Assembly: GCF_003390395.1 (NCBI RefSeq)
Contig: NZ_QUOV01000001.1
Location: 1,054,001 to 1,118,000 of the forward strand
Source of the DNA: Thalassotalea euphylliae
Lineage (GTDB): Bacteria > Pseudomonadota > Gammaproteobacteria > Enterobacterales > Alteromonadaceae
Length of the DNA stretch: 64,000 nucleotides
Direction of reading: 5' to 3'
The notes beneath the pieces are model-generated. The model was not told the DNA's origin. It did not search any database and saw nothing but the letters and a program-made list of their open reading frames with translations. This document shows, piece by piece, positions 18,741-27,604 of the stretch; the stretch's first letter is position 1; every line of letters starts with the position of its first letter. Position numbers and translations under genes: made by a program.

Positions 18741-20543
18741 TTAATAGCCTTGCGCTTGTCCGTCTTTACGCATTTCGCTGGCACCATGGTAAACCCCAGT
18801 TTTAGGGTCTTTAAGAATCGCTTGATAGCCACCAAAAGGACCACTGGTGATATGTATTTTATGACCGCGCCTTTGTAACTCTTTGACTGTATTTGCTTTC
18901 ACGCCACTTTCTAACTCAAGTACACCACCATCTTTCATTCGGCCTTCCCAAGTAGGCGATGTTGAACCTTTGTGGTGGAATCGAGCGGCATCACCAGCTT
19001 GCTGCACATTCATGCCAAAATCGACAATATTAGTCACCATTTGCACATGTCCTTGCGGTTGCATTGCACCGCCCATTAAGCCAAAGCTCATATAAGGTTT
19101 ATTGTCTTTGGTAATGAATGCCGGAATTATCGTGTGGAAAGGACGTTTTGCTGGCGCGTAAACGTTTGGATGGCCTTTGGTCAGAGAGTATTGTGCGCCG
19201 CGGTTTTGGAAAATAAAGCCCAGACCATCAGCGACTAAGCCTGTGCCCATACCGCGATAGTTACTTTGAATTAAGCTCACCATCATGCCATTGGCATCGG
19301 CAACTGTTAGGTAAATTGTATCGCCTTCGATAAGTTTAGGATCGCCATGTTCAACTTGCGTGGCTGCGCTGTTTATGTTGATAAGCTTAGCTCTGGCTTT
19401 GCCATATTGCTTAGACAACAAGTAATCTAAATTTATGTTTTGGTAATCAGGATCTGCGTAGAATCTGGCGCGGTCTTCAAAGGCAAGCTTTTTCGCTTCG
19501 GTCATGACGTGCAGATAGTCTGCACTATTGTGTCCCATGGCTTTTAAATCAAAGTTTTCTAGTACGGTAAGCATTTGCAGCGCGGCAATACCTTGGCCAT
19601 TGGGCGGTAACTCCCAAACATCATATCCACGATAATTGACAGAAACTGGTGTAACCCAAGTACTGTTGTGGCTGGCAAAGTCTTCATATCTTAGTGGGCC
19701 GCCTATGCGTTTAAAGTAGGCATCCATAGTTTTGGCTATTTCACCTTGATAAAAAGCGTCGCGCCCACCCTTAGCAATTTGTGACAGTGTGTTCGCTAAA
19801 TCAGGGTTCTTGAATACTTGGCCTTCGACTGGTGCTTTGCCGTTAATTAAGAAGGTTGCTTGATAGTTAGCAATTTCTTCAATTTCACCCGCTTTATGTA
19901 GTTTTTCATAGCGTTTTTGATAGATGTCCATGTAGTAGGCGATAACTTCTGTAACGGGAAAGCCTTGCTTTGCATAAGTAATTGCTGGTGCTAGATTTTG
20001 CGCCATCGATAGCTTGCCAAATTTTTTGTGAAGTTCGAACCAAGCGTCAACGGTTCCGGGGACTGTCACTGGTGGCGTTCCCCAGTTTGGAATTTGCGAA
20101 ACATCACCAATTTTCGCTTTTAACTGAGCGAGAGTTTGTCCTTTGGCTGACCGCCCTGAGCCATTTAATCCGTGTAGCTTTTCGGTTTTGGGGTCCCAGA
20201 CAATCGCAAATAGATCGCCGCCGATACCGTTCCCCGTTGGCTCCATGAGCCCTATGGCTGCATTAGCAGCAATAGCCGCATCCATTGCGCTGCCGCCACC
20301 TTTTAATATGTCGATTGCTACTTGGCTGGCGAGTGGGTGAGAGGTTGCTGCCATACCATTCATCGCTAGAACTGGTGAGCGAGTAGCCCAAGGTGCGCCA
20401 ACAACGCGGTCGCCTCTGCCGTCTTCCCGTAAAGTCACGGTTTTACCAGTTACATCATCGACGATAGTGCTGGCTTCAGTGGTAACAACCAAAGATAAAG
20501 CCATTGATACACTGAGAATTGAAGGAAAAGCGCAGATTTTCAT
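18741..20543 (-). CDS. ggt: Gamma-glutamyltransferase (glutathione hydrolase precursor)
   Basis: A 600-residue periplasmic Ntn-hydrolase that cleaves gamma-glutamyl bonds such as those of glutathione. I choose the ATG at 20543 since GGAG lies 6 bp upstream and the resulting N-terminus is a signal peptide (MKICAFPSILSVSMALSLVV). The upstream ATGs have no ribosome binding site. The large subunit has GLMEPTGNGIGGD and the PNGQGIAALQML loop. The autocatalytic Thr that begins the small subunit is T409 (EGDTIYLTVADANG), and SNYRGMGTG and FGLMGG follow. Length is normal and no lesion is seen. Confidence 0.93.
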   Translation of the reverse strand: MKICAFPSILSVSMALSLVVTTEASTIVDDVTGKTVTLREDGRGDRVVGAPWATRSPVLAMNGMAATSHPLASQVAIDILKGGGSAMDAAIAANAAIGLMEPTGNGIGGDLFAIVWDPKTEKLHGLNGSGRSAKGQTLAQLKAKIGDVSQIPNWGTPPVTVPGTVDAWFELHKKFGKLSMAQNLAPAITYAKQGFPVTEVIAYYMDIYQKRYEKLHKAGEIEEIANYQATFLINGKAPVEGQVFKNPDLANTLSQIAKGGRDAFYQGEIAKTMDAYFKRIGGPLRYEDFASHNSTWVTPVSVNYRGYDVWELPPNGQGIAALQMLTVLENFDLKAMGHNSADYLHVMTEAKKLAFEDRARFYADPDYQNINLDYLLSKQYGKARAKLININSAATQVEHGDPKLIEGDTIYLTVADANGMMVSLIQSNYRGMGTGLVADGLGFIFQNRGAQYSLTKGHPNVYAPAKRPFHTIIPAFITKDNKPYMSFGLMGGAMQPQGHVQMVTNIVDFGMNVQQAGDAARFHHKGSTSPTWEGRMKDGGVLELESGVKANTVKELQRRGHKIHITSGPFGGYQAILKDPKTGVYHGASEMRKDGQAQGY

Positions 20544-20730
20544 GTTGAACTCCATATTTGGGCTTGTTGTTAATATAGCGTTTGTCGGCAATAAAGTTCA
20601 ATTTATAGGCTATTCAAGATGTTATCACTATGATGGGCATGAGTTATTTAAAGGAACTATTTAAATGAATTGTGTGAAAGAATTATCTAGCGCTTTGCTA
20701 GGTTCTTATTAATCTTGAAGGTATAAGATC

Positions 20731-20757
20731 AAAAAAGCCTCACCAGTAGGTAAGGCT
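20731..20757 (-). terminator. Intrinsic terminator after yceI
   Basis: On the minus strand, AGCCUUACC-UACU-GGUGAGGCU forms a 9-bp stem with one U-G pair and is followed by six U. It lies 96 bp past the yceI stop. Confidence 0.8.
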
Positions 20758-20758
20758 C

Positions 20759-20800
20759 TAGCATTTAGGTATTAGCATTTAGGTACTAGTACTTAGGCAT
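20759..20800. repeat. Three 14-bp tandem repeats
   Basis: Three consecutive 14-bp units: TAGCATTTAGGTAT, TAGCATTTAGGTAC and TAGTACTTAGGCAT. They lie between the yceI stop and its terminator. Short tandem repeats of this kind can vary in copy number between strains. Confidence 0.8.
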
Positions 20801-20852
20801 TTTAATACTGGATATTTTAGTATCGTGTCACACAATACCCACTAAATAGTGG

Positions 20853-21410
20853 TTATTGACGGACACCTTCAATATGCAGGTCAAACATAATATTGCCAAA
20901 GTCCATTTTATAGCCGAAATCTTTCATCGCGATTTGGGTTGAACCTTCAAAACCTGCGCGGTAGCCACCCCAAGGATCTTTGCCTTCGCCAACTTTTACT
21001 GCATCAATCACAATTTCTTTGTCCATGCCCTGCAGAGTTAGGGTGCCGGTAATTTTGAGTTTGTCGTTACCCAAGTCTTCTACTTTAGTGCTAACAAACT
21101 CAGCTGTTGCAAACTTACTAACATCAAGGAAGTCGTCGTTGCGAATATGCTTGTCACGCTCAGCGTGGTTTGAATCGACGCTGCTAGTGTCGATTTTTAG
21201 CATAATTTTGCTGTCTGCAACTTTATTGGCGTCATAGCTAAAGTTACCTGAAAACTTGTTAAAGCGACCAGTAACATAGCTATAACCTAAATGACTGACT
21301 TTAAAGTTAATCGCGGCATGCGCGCCTTTAGTGTCGATCACATAGTCGGCTGCCATTGTTGGTAATGTAGTTGCTGCGCTCAATAGCGCTGCTAAAGCTA
21401 GTTTTTTCAT
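20853..21410 (-). CDS. yceI: YceI family periplasmic lipid-binding protein
   Basis: A 185-residue secreted lipocalin-like protein. A signal peptide (MKKLALAALLSAATTLPTMA) is followed by the YceI barrel: DYVIDTKGAHAAINFKVSHLGYSYVTGRF, IDTSSVDSNHAERDKHIRNDDFLDV, TGTLTLQGMDKEI and FEGSTQIAMKDFGYKMDFG. YceI proteins bind isoprenoid quinone-like lipids. It lies downstream of a cytochrome b561 gene on the same strand, the same pair as yceJ-yceI of E. coli, which suggests a periplasmic redox or quinone role. Confidence 0.95.
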   Translation of the reverse strand: MKKLALAALLSAATTLPTMAADYVIDTKGAHAAINFKVSHLGYSYVTGRFNKFSGNFSYDANKVADSKIMLKIDTSSVDSNHAERDKHIRNDDFLDVSKFATAEFVSTKVEDLGNDKLKITGTLTLQGMDKEIVIDAVKVGEGKDPWGGYRAGFEGSTQIAMKDFGYKMDFGNIMFDLHIEGVRQ

Positions 21411-21595
21411 GGAATTATTTCCTATTTACTTTTGTACGCTTGGTGGTGTGATCACTCGTTAATACATTTAATATCCGTGAGCTAACGCCAATAAGCAGGT
21501 TAGTTTTTTGCCCGCAACGATGTGATGTTTCACTGCTGCAAGGCAGGTAGTTTTCCAAGCAAAATTCTTCGATTAATTGCGTTTAGACATTGTCA

Positions 21596-22147
21596 TCAAA
21601 TCATTCGACGTAGCGTTTCATCTTTGTCGATGAAATGATGCTTTAATGCCGCCAATGCGTGTACGACAACTAATGCAATTAGTGTGTATGCCAAATATTC
21701 GTGTACTACGCCGGCGATGTCTTCTTGGTTTGCAAACAATTCACCCAGCGAGCCGACATTAAACCAAGTGAAAACTTCTATGGCTCTGCCGTCCGCTGTT
21801 GAGATCAAATAACCACTGGTCATTATTAAAATAAGCAGCAGATAAAGCAGGTAGTGCATGATAGTAGCTGCTTTTTGTAAACTTGCAGAGGAAGATTGAA
21901 CGGCCTTTGGTGAAGGCGTTAAAAGTTTCCACAGCAAACGTAGAAAGGTCGCGATAAATAGCAAAATTCCGATACTTTTATGCCAATGTGGCGCGGTTTT
22001 GTACCATTGACTGTAATAGCTTAAATCAACCATCCAAAAGCCAACGGCAAATAAGCCAATGACCACAATACCACTTAACCAGTGAAAGGATTTGGAGACC
22101 ATGCCGTATTGGCTTTCACTGTCTTTTAACATCTCGACTTTCCTCAT
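21596..22147 (-). CDS. Cytochrome b561 family membrane protein
   Basis: A 183-residue four-helix membrane cytochrome. Candidate haem ligands are the His residues in SFHWLSGIVVIG, PHWHKSIGILLF, MHYLLYLLLILI and VVVHALAALKHHF. These proteins pass electrons between membrane quinol and periplasmic acceptors such as superoxide. It lies 185 bp upstream of yceI on the same strand. This is the yceJ/cybB-like pairing seen in enterobacteria. Confidence 0.92.
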   Translation of the reverse strand: MRKVEMLKDSESQYGMVSKSFHWLSGIVVIGLFAVGFWMVDLSYYSQWYKTAPHWHKSIGILLFIATFLRLLWKLLTPSPKAVQSSSASLQKAATIMHYLLYLLLILIMTSGYLISTADGRAIEVFTWFNVGSLGELFANQEDIAGVVHEYLAYTLIALVVVHALAALKHHFIDKDETLRRMI

Positions 22148-22579
22148 TAACCTTTATTTCAATTAGTATTACATACCGCTGAATTTAAGCTCTCAGCGCC
22201 GTTCGCATTAAGATTTCAATTATTGGTGTTTATCTACAAACCGCAATTTGTACTAATTCACAATTTTGTGTTTGCTTGTATTCACCTTCACCTTCACCTT
22301 CGCAAGCGCGAAAGTTATACAACGCAAAGGACGAGCTAAATGACCTAAGTGCTAGCCATTTGATTACAGCTTAGCTGGCATCTTTGCATTTCTTTGCATT
22401 AGCCTTTAAAAAATTATTGCTCGATGCTTATCTTAAGGTATTGAAACGAGTCGTGGGATAGTCTCATTTGTATATTCTCTGTAAAGGTTGCTCGAATGTG
22501 ATTCAAACTGGTGTCGGCTAATGACTAACGATAAAATAGCTAGTCTTTTCTTTTCTACTTATTCTGTTAAGAAGCTTCT
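22148..22579. other. 432-bp intergenic region
   Basis: This lies between divergent cytochrome b561 and aldehyde dehydrogenase genes and must hold promoters for both. Visible features are a short hexamer run (TCACCT three times at about 22284-22301) and a duplicated TTTGCATT near 22383-22400. I see no clear operator, hairpin or coding sequence. Confidence 0.5.
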
Positions 22580-24019
22580 ATGGATAATCTTATTCGTCAA
22601 TGTTCCTTTATTGCGGGGCAATGGCTGCCAAGTGAGCAATTGTTTCCAGTAACAAACCCAGCTAACAACCAAACGGTGATTGAAGTCTATGATGCTGGAG
22701 CTGCTGGTGCTGTGACGGCAGTTGAGGCAGCGTATTCGGCAATGCCGAGTTGGTCAAAAAAAACTGCGCAACAACGAGCAGATCTTATGCTTAGTTGGTT
22801 TGCTTTGATCATGGAACATCAAGATGAACTTGCCCGTTTATTGACGTTAGAGCAAGGTAAGCCGCTGGCAGAAGCAAAGGGAGAAGTTAGCTACGGTGCA
22901 TCATTTCTGCAATGGTTTGCTGAAGAAGGTAAGCGAGTTTACGGTGATATTATTCCGCAAACCAACGACAGCCAACGTTTATTGGTGCTGAAGCAACCAG
23001 TAGGCGTGGTCACGGCGATCACACCTTGGAATTTTCCCAATGCAATGATCATGCGCAAGGCTGCAGCTGCACTAGCCGCAGGTTGCAGTTTTGTGGTTCG
23101 TCCTGATCCGCAAACACCACTTTCCGCATTGGCGCTGGCCGCGCTGGCGGAACAAGCGGGCATTCCTGCTGGTGTTTTCAATGTTATTGTGTCGGAGCAA
23201 GCGCAAGCAGTAGGCGAAGTGTTAACAACGCACCCCAAGGTAGCTAAGTTTACTTTTACCGGTTCAACCCAAGTGGGCAAATTGTTGATGAGCCAATGTA
23301 GCCAAGGGATCAAAAAGGTTTCTATGGAGCTTGGTGGTAATGCGCCGTTGATTGTTTTTGACGATGCCGATCTTGAATTAGCGGTGCAGGGCGCGATTCA
23401 ATCTAAATATCGCAATGCTGGGCAAACTTGTATCTGTACTAACCGTATTTACGTGCACAATCGTATACGTGAGCAGTTTACTGAGCGCTATGTCGCAGCG
23501 GTAAAGCAACTGAAGCTAGGTGATGGGTTGCGTGAAGGCATCGACGTTGGTCCATTAATTTCAGAGAAAGCGGTTGATCGCATGCAAAGTCTTATCGATG
23601 ACAGCTTAGCGATGGGCGCAACCTTGGTTACTGGTGGTCGTGGTGTATCAAAAAGTAACTTTTTCGAACCTACTGTACTCACTAACGTGACTGATGAAAT
23701 GCCTGTGGCGGGAGAAGAAATATTTGGTCCTATATCGCCGATTATTGGTTTCGATGACGAGGCTGAGGTTATTAGCAGTGCTAATGCTGTTGAGGTTGGC
23801 TTAGCTGCTTACTTTTACAGTGAAAATATTCGTCGAATTTGGCGCGTCGCAGAACAGTTGGCATTCGGCATGGTCGGGATTAACGATACTGCGATCTCAA
23901 ATGCGGTTGCGCCATTTGGTGGTATCAAGCAGTCAGGCTTTGGCCGTGAGGGTTCTAAATATGGATTGGATGACTACTTAGTGACTAAGTACTTATGCTT
24001 AGGAAGCTTGTCTGATTAG
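22580..24019 (+). CDS. NAD(P)-dependent succinate-semialdehyde dehydrogenase-like enzyme
   Basis: A 479-residue aldehyde dehydrogenase closest in motifs to GabD. Catalytic residues are E250 (VSMELGGNAP) and C284 (NAGQTCICTNRIYV), with the TPWNFP substrate-side loop and FTGST near the cofactor. GabD oxidises succinate semialdehyde to succinate at the end of GABA breakdown. The usual Lys of the VKPA cofactor motif is Arg (R174 in FVVRPDPQTP), an unusual change that may alter NAD/NADP use. No gabT or GABA transporter is adjacent. Confidence 0.88.
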   Translation: MDNLIRQCSFIAGQWLPSEQLFPVTNPANNQTVIEVYDAGAAGAVTAVEAAYSAMPSWSKKTAQQRADLMLSWFALIMEHQDELARLLTLEQGKPLAEAKGEVSYGASFLQWFAEEGKRVYGDIIPQTNDSQRLLVLKQPVGVVTAITPWNFPNAMIMRKAAAALAAGCSFVVRPDPQTPLSALALAALAEQAGIPAGVFNVIVSEQAQAVGEVLTTHPKVAKFTFTGSTQVGKLLMSQCSQGIKKVSMELGGNAPLIVFDDADLELAVQGAIQSKYRNAGQTCICTNRIYVHNRIREQFTERYVAAVKQLKLGDGLREGIDVGPLISEKAVDRMQSLIDDSLAMGATLVTGGRGVSKSNFFEPTVLTNVTDEMPVAGEEIFGPISPIIGFDDEAEVISSANAVEVGLAAYFYSENIRRIWRVAEQLAFGMVGINDTAISNAVAPFGGIKQSGFGREGSKYGLDDYLVTKYLCLGSLSD

Positions 24020-24067
24020 CTGTTTCAAAATATTGGATTGTTGATGATAAATGAGCGCTGAAACAGC
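24019..24067 (+). repeat. Inverted repeat after the aldehyde dehydrogenase gene
   Basis: GCTGTTTCA (24019-24027) and TGAAACAGC (24059-24067) are perfect 9-bp arms separated by 31 bp, starting at the last base of the stop codon. A long loop and no T run make a simple terminator doubtful. Confidence 0.5.
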
Positions 24068-24188
24068 CAAGGATGGTTTTTGAGTTTTTTATTACCTTGT
24101 TTAAGTACTCATCAAGATTTTTCGCGAGCAAATGATGACAGTTGAAGATGCAAAAAGCTGATAGTTAACGCAAAGATGAATTAGCCAT

Positions 24189-24407
24189 TTATAAGGCTAA
24201 TTCAATTACCATTTCGCGCAGCTCTTCTTTGGAGATTGCGTTGTCGTGGTTTTTATCAAAACGCTTAAAGATACTCTCACACATGCGAATACCTTTGTCT
24301 TGTAACAAACAGTCAATCAGTTCAACGAACTCGCTACGGTTAATCATGCCATCGCGATCTTCGTCAAATACTTCAAATAGCTCGTCTACCCATTGGTTAA
24401 GTTCCAT
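24189..24407 (-). CDS. Two-EF-hand calcium-binding protein
   Basis: A 72-residue acidic protein made almost wholly of two EF hands. Loop 1 is D15-E26 (DEDRDGMINRSE) and loop 2 is D51-E62 (DKNHDNAISKEE); both have ligands at positions 1, 3, 5, 9 and 12. Loop 2 has Asn in place of the usual Gly at position 6. There is no signal peptide, so it is a cytoplasmic calmodulin-like protein, either a calcium sensor or a buffer. No partner gene is evident next to it. Confidence 0.88.
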   Translation of the reverse strand: MELNQWVDELFEVFDEDRDGMINRSEFVELIDCLLQDKGIRMCESIFKRFDKNHDNAISKEELREMVIELAL

Positions 24408-24604
24408 AACACTCTCTTAATGCCAGGTAAAAACAGGATTAAAACTTTATCGCGTCTAGCGAGATAATGGAATGAATTATTTCAAATTTCTGATTGGTCG
24501 TAGCAGTAACCGAGCAAATCTATAGCAGTTAGACGCTAATTTGCTCGTTACTATCAATATTAGAGTGCCTTATCATGCTTATTGAAAGGGTAAGAATTAA
24601 CTGC

Positions 24605-24627
24605 TGCTTAGCTTAGCTTAGCTTAGC
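24605..24627. repeat. GCTTA pentamer tandem repeat
   Basis: About four and a half copies of GCTTA in a row, overlapping the stop codon (24623-24625) of the minus-strand membrane protein gene. A change in copy number would alter the 3' end of that gene only slightly. Confidence 0.75.
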
Positions 24628-25066
24628 CAAGGCATAACTGTTCTATTCTATTGATTAGCGCTGTTTGTTGCCGATAATTGCTATCAGTCAGCGTTGTAAT
24701 TGGGTAAAAGTTCTCTGCTGTGAACACTGCCACTACACCCGCATTGCGATTACCTTTAAGCCCTTGATGAGTTTGTGTGCGAACTTCCTTGATATCGTCA
24801 AATGTTAGCAAGACACGGCGCTTGCCTCGCAATGAAAACTGGCTGATCAGCAATTTACGACTGGTGCTATCAAAGATAGACAATTTGAAATCAAGCACGA
24901 GTAAACAAATGGTCGGGACAAAGAAGCCCAGTAAAATAGCCGCAAGCGATAACTGCTGATGTAGTGTGGTAAATAAGGTCAGTGACACCACGGCGAGACA
25001 TGCAATGGCTAGTTTGTAAGGATAGCTGGAAACAATCAGCAATTCACCTTTCTCAATAACTTTCAC
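24623..25066 (-). CDS. Small membrane protein of unknown function (PH-domain-like)
   Basis: A 147-residue protein with two closely spaced membrane segments (residues about 17-35 and 40-58, separated by a short turn) and a beta-rich cytoplasmic C-terminal part (STSRKLLISQFSLRGKRRVLLTFDDIKEVRTQTHQG). This layout resembles bacterial PH-domain (bPH2) membrane proteins. No family can be assigned with confidence. Confidence 0.6.
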   Translation of the reverse strand: MKVIEKGELLIVSSYPYKLAIACLAVVSLTLFTTLHQQLSLAAILLGFFVPTICLLVLDFKLSIFDSTSRKLLISQFSLRGKRRVLLTFDDIKEVRTQTHQGLKGNRNAGVVAVFTAENFYPITTLTDSNYRQQTALINRIEQLCLG

Positions 25067-25247
25067 AAAACCTCTTTAACACCTGTTGTTAGGGGTTATA
25101 AGTTCAATTTTAGCTGATAATTTGGGTTAGTTTGATTTGGCTTTACTTCGAAAGCTCACACAGCCGTTGAATAACGTTTCGATTGGCTTGTCTTTAATTC
25201 ACTAATTCCTTTTTTATTATTTTTTACAGTTGGCTGTAATAAATTTT

Positions 25248-25299
25248 AGAAAGAACAGACTAGTAGGCGTGTTAGTTCTTTCTGTTACTTCAGTCTGTT
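25248..25299 (+). promoter_or_regulatory. Leader with overlapping alternative stems
   Basis: AGAAAGAAC (25248-25256) pairs with GTTCTTTCT (25275-25283). AACAGACT (25254-25261), which overlaps the first arm, pairs with AGTCTGTT (25292-25299). The two helices compete for AAC. The region lies 65-115 bp before the hydrolase-ABC-sigma operon and may be a regulatory leader or a composite operator. Confidence 0.4.
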
Positions 25300-25363
25300 A
25301 CTGATTGCGATTAAGTAGAGCCTTAATATTAAGTTTAGTATTAACAAGGGATTTAAAATAATA

Positions 25364-26857
25364 ATGTGGAAATTAAAACGTAAAGTCGTTTGTTCAGCCC
25401 TATTAGCCTCTGGGCTGCTGACAAGCTCGATGATGACAAGCGCTGAGCAAACATCGTCAATATCTTCACAGTCAAACCTGTCTATCGAAAATTGTCATGT
25501 TGATGGCATAAAAGAGCAAATCAAATGTGGTACTTTGACTGTGCCAGAAAATTACCAATTGCCAGCAGGTCAACAAATTGACTTACATTTTACGGTGTTG
25601 CCAGCAATTGATAATTCAAATAACAAAATTCCCTTAATGTTTTTAGCAGGTGGGCCAGGGCAGGCGGCAACAGAGTTGGCTGCAATGTTACGCAATCGCT
25701 TTTATGAAGTGCGCAAAACGCATGACATTATTTTGGTTGACCAGCGTGGAACGGGTCAATCATCCCAACTTAAATGCGATGATGAAGCGTTTACCGCGCA
25801 AAGTGTTTATGAGTCACTGACGTTCGATTTCGAGGTGAGCGAAGTACAAGATTGTATCGCTGACTTTACTCAAGACCTGAGCCAATACAATTCAGAAAAT
25901 GCGATTCGCGACTTTGATGCCGTGCGCGGCGCATTGGGGCATGACAAGATTAACGTTTATGGTGGTTCGTATGGCACGCGAGCTGCACTGATTTATATGC
26001 GCATGTTTCCCGAGAGCCTCAATAGCGTGGTGTTAGACAGTGTTGCCCCACTCGATATGCGCATTGGTTTATTTGGTCAAAGTGGTGCCCGTTCTTATGA
26101 ATTATTATTAAACAATTGTCAGGCGGAAGAAAGCTGCCAAAAGGCTTTCCCAAATTTAGATCAAGACTACCAAAAAGTGTTTGCTGAGTTAGTGGCAAAG
26201 CCGGTTGAACTAAGCATTCCACATCCTCGCTTAGGCACTGCGACCAAGCTAATTATTGATGCTGATAAGTTCGTTTCAACGATTCAACAACAACTCTACA
26301 GCTTGACTGGGCGTAGCATGATGCCATTGGTAATCAATCAAGCGGCGCAAGGTAACTTTATGCCATTCGTTGGTGTGCTTGCCCAAGCAGATGAAAAACA
26401 GCCGCGTGGCTCTGTTTATACCAATTTGCTAATGAATATTGCCTGTAATGAAGATTTCCCTTTGATTGCTGAACAAGATTGGCAAGCCGATGCAAGCAAT
26501 CAATTTGCTCGAAATATCAGTCATCGTGGTGTTCGATTAGTTTGCCCGTTATGGCCGAAATATCGTCCTGAAGCGAGCTTTTATGAGCCGGTTAACAGTG
26601 ACATTCCAACCTTAATTTTGTCTGGCAACTTAGACCCTGTGACACCACCTGAAAACGGTGAGCGAGCGGATCAGATGTTAGCAAATAGTCGTCATATTGT
26701 TGCTGAGCATTTATCACACATTGTTGCGGTTAACGATTGTGGCGTTGGGCTAGTAGCTAAATTTATTGATGAGTTGGATTTAGAAGGCTTAGACGCGAGC
26801 TGTTTAGCTGAATTACCCGCAGAAACATTTATGACCAGTCTTAACGGCAATACTTAA
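25364..26857 (+). CDS. Secreted alpha/beta hydrolase (TAP-like peptidase/esterase)
   Basis: A 497-residue exported serine hydrolase. A signal peptide covers residues 1-27. The fold is that of the proline iminopeptidase/tripeptidyl aminopeptidase group: LMFLAGGPGQAA (oxyanion hole), DQRGTGQS, nucleophile S202 in YGGSYGTRAAL, a C-terminal TAP-like region with D in SGNLDPVTPP and H in EHLSHIVAV. It begins a five-gene same-strand operon; the ABC ATPase starts 9 bp after its stop. The link suggests that its product or substrate relates to the exported compound, which is unproven. Confidence 0.88.
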   Translation: MWKLKRKVVCSALLASGLLTSSMMTSAEQTSSISSQSNLSIENCHVDGIKEQIKCGTLTVPENYQLPAGQQIDLHFTVLPAIDNSNNKIPLMFLAGGPGQAATELAAMLRNRFYEVRKTHDIILVDQRGTGQSSQLKCDDEAFTAQSVYESLTFDFEVSEVQDCIADFTQDLSQYNSENAIRDFDAVRGALGHDKINVYGGSYGTRAALIYMRMFPESLNSVVLDSVAPLDMRIGLFGQSGARSYELLLNNCQAEESCQKAFPNLDQDYQKVFAELVAKPVELSIPHPRLGTATKLIIDADKFVSTIQQQLYSLTGRSMMPLVINQAAQGNFMPFVGVLAQADEKQPRGSVYTNLLMNIACNEDFPLIAEQDWQADASNQFARNISHRGVRLVCPLWPKYRPEASFYEPVNSDIPTLILSGNLDPVTPPENGERADQMLANSRHIVAEHLSHIVAVNDCGVGLVAKFIDELDLEGLDASCLAELPAETFMTSLNGNT

Positions 26858-26866
26858 GGAACGAGC

Positions 26867-27604
26867 ATGATAAAAGTTGAAAATTTACATAAAACCTTTG
26901 GTAAAACCGTCAAGGCATTAGACGGTTTATCTTTTACTGCCAACGATGGCGAGATCACTGGCATTTTGGGGCCAAATGGCGCTGGTAAAACAACCTGCTT
27001 ACGAACCCTTTACGGCTTGCTAAAAGCGGATGAGGGTATTGCCACTATTGATGGTATCAGTGCTTTAGAACAACCGATCTTAGCGCGCGCCCAGTTGGGG
27101 ATATTTCCAGATAAATTTGGTTTGTATGAGCGCTTAACGGCTTATGAGCAAATTGACTATTTCGCCAGTATTCACGGTTTATCTGGCGGTAAAAAGAAAG
27201 CGTCAATCGAGCAAATCCTTAAAGATCTAGAAATGGAAGAGTTAGCACATCGTAAAACACAAGGTTTCTCGCAAGGTCAACGCATGAAAGTGACCTTGGC
27301 ACAAGCGTTAGTGCATCAGCCAAAGAACTTTGTCTTGGATGAGCCAACTCGCGGCTTGGATGTGATGAGTACACGAATTCTTCGAGATTATTTACGTCGC
27401 TTTAAAGAGCAAGGACACTGCATTTTGTTCTCTTCGCATGTCATGCAAGAAGTTGCTGCGCTATGTGATCGCGTGGTTATTGTCGCTAATGGTCGATTGG
27501 CGGCAGAAGGCACACCAGAGGAGCTTTGTCAGTTAGCCGGAGAAAGCCAACTGGAAGAAGCTTTTGTGAAATTAATTGGTTCAGACGAAGGAGTGGCAGC
27601 CTAA
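26867..27604 (+). CDS. ABC transporter ATP-binding protein (NatA-like)
   Basis: A 245-residue ATPase. Walker A is GPNGAGKTT (35-43), Walker B is FVLDEPTRGLD, and the H-loop is LFSSHVMQE. The signature motif is FSQGQ, a variant of LSGGQ found in NatA/CcmA-type exporters. Its stop TAA shares its last base with the ATG of the next gene, so ATPase and permease are translationally coupled. NatAB-like pairs export sodium or small hydrophobic compounds; the substrate here is unknown. Confidence 0.93.
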   Translation: MIKVENLHKTFGKTVKALDGLSFTANDGEITGILGPNGAGKTTCLRTLYGLLKADEGIATIDGISALEQPILARAQLGIFPDKFGLYERLTAYEQIDYFASIHGLSGGKKKASIEQILKDLEMEELAHRKTQGFSQGQRMKVTLAQALVHQPKNFVLDEPTRGLDVMSTRILRDYLRRFKEQGHCILFSSHVMQEVAALCDRVVIVANGRLAAEGTPEELCQLAGESQLEEAFVKLIGSDEGVAA

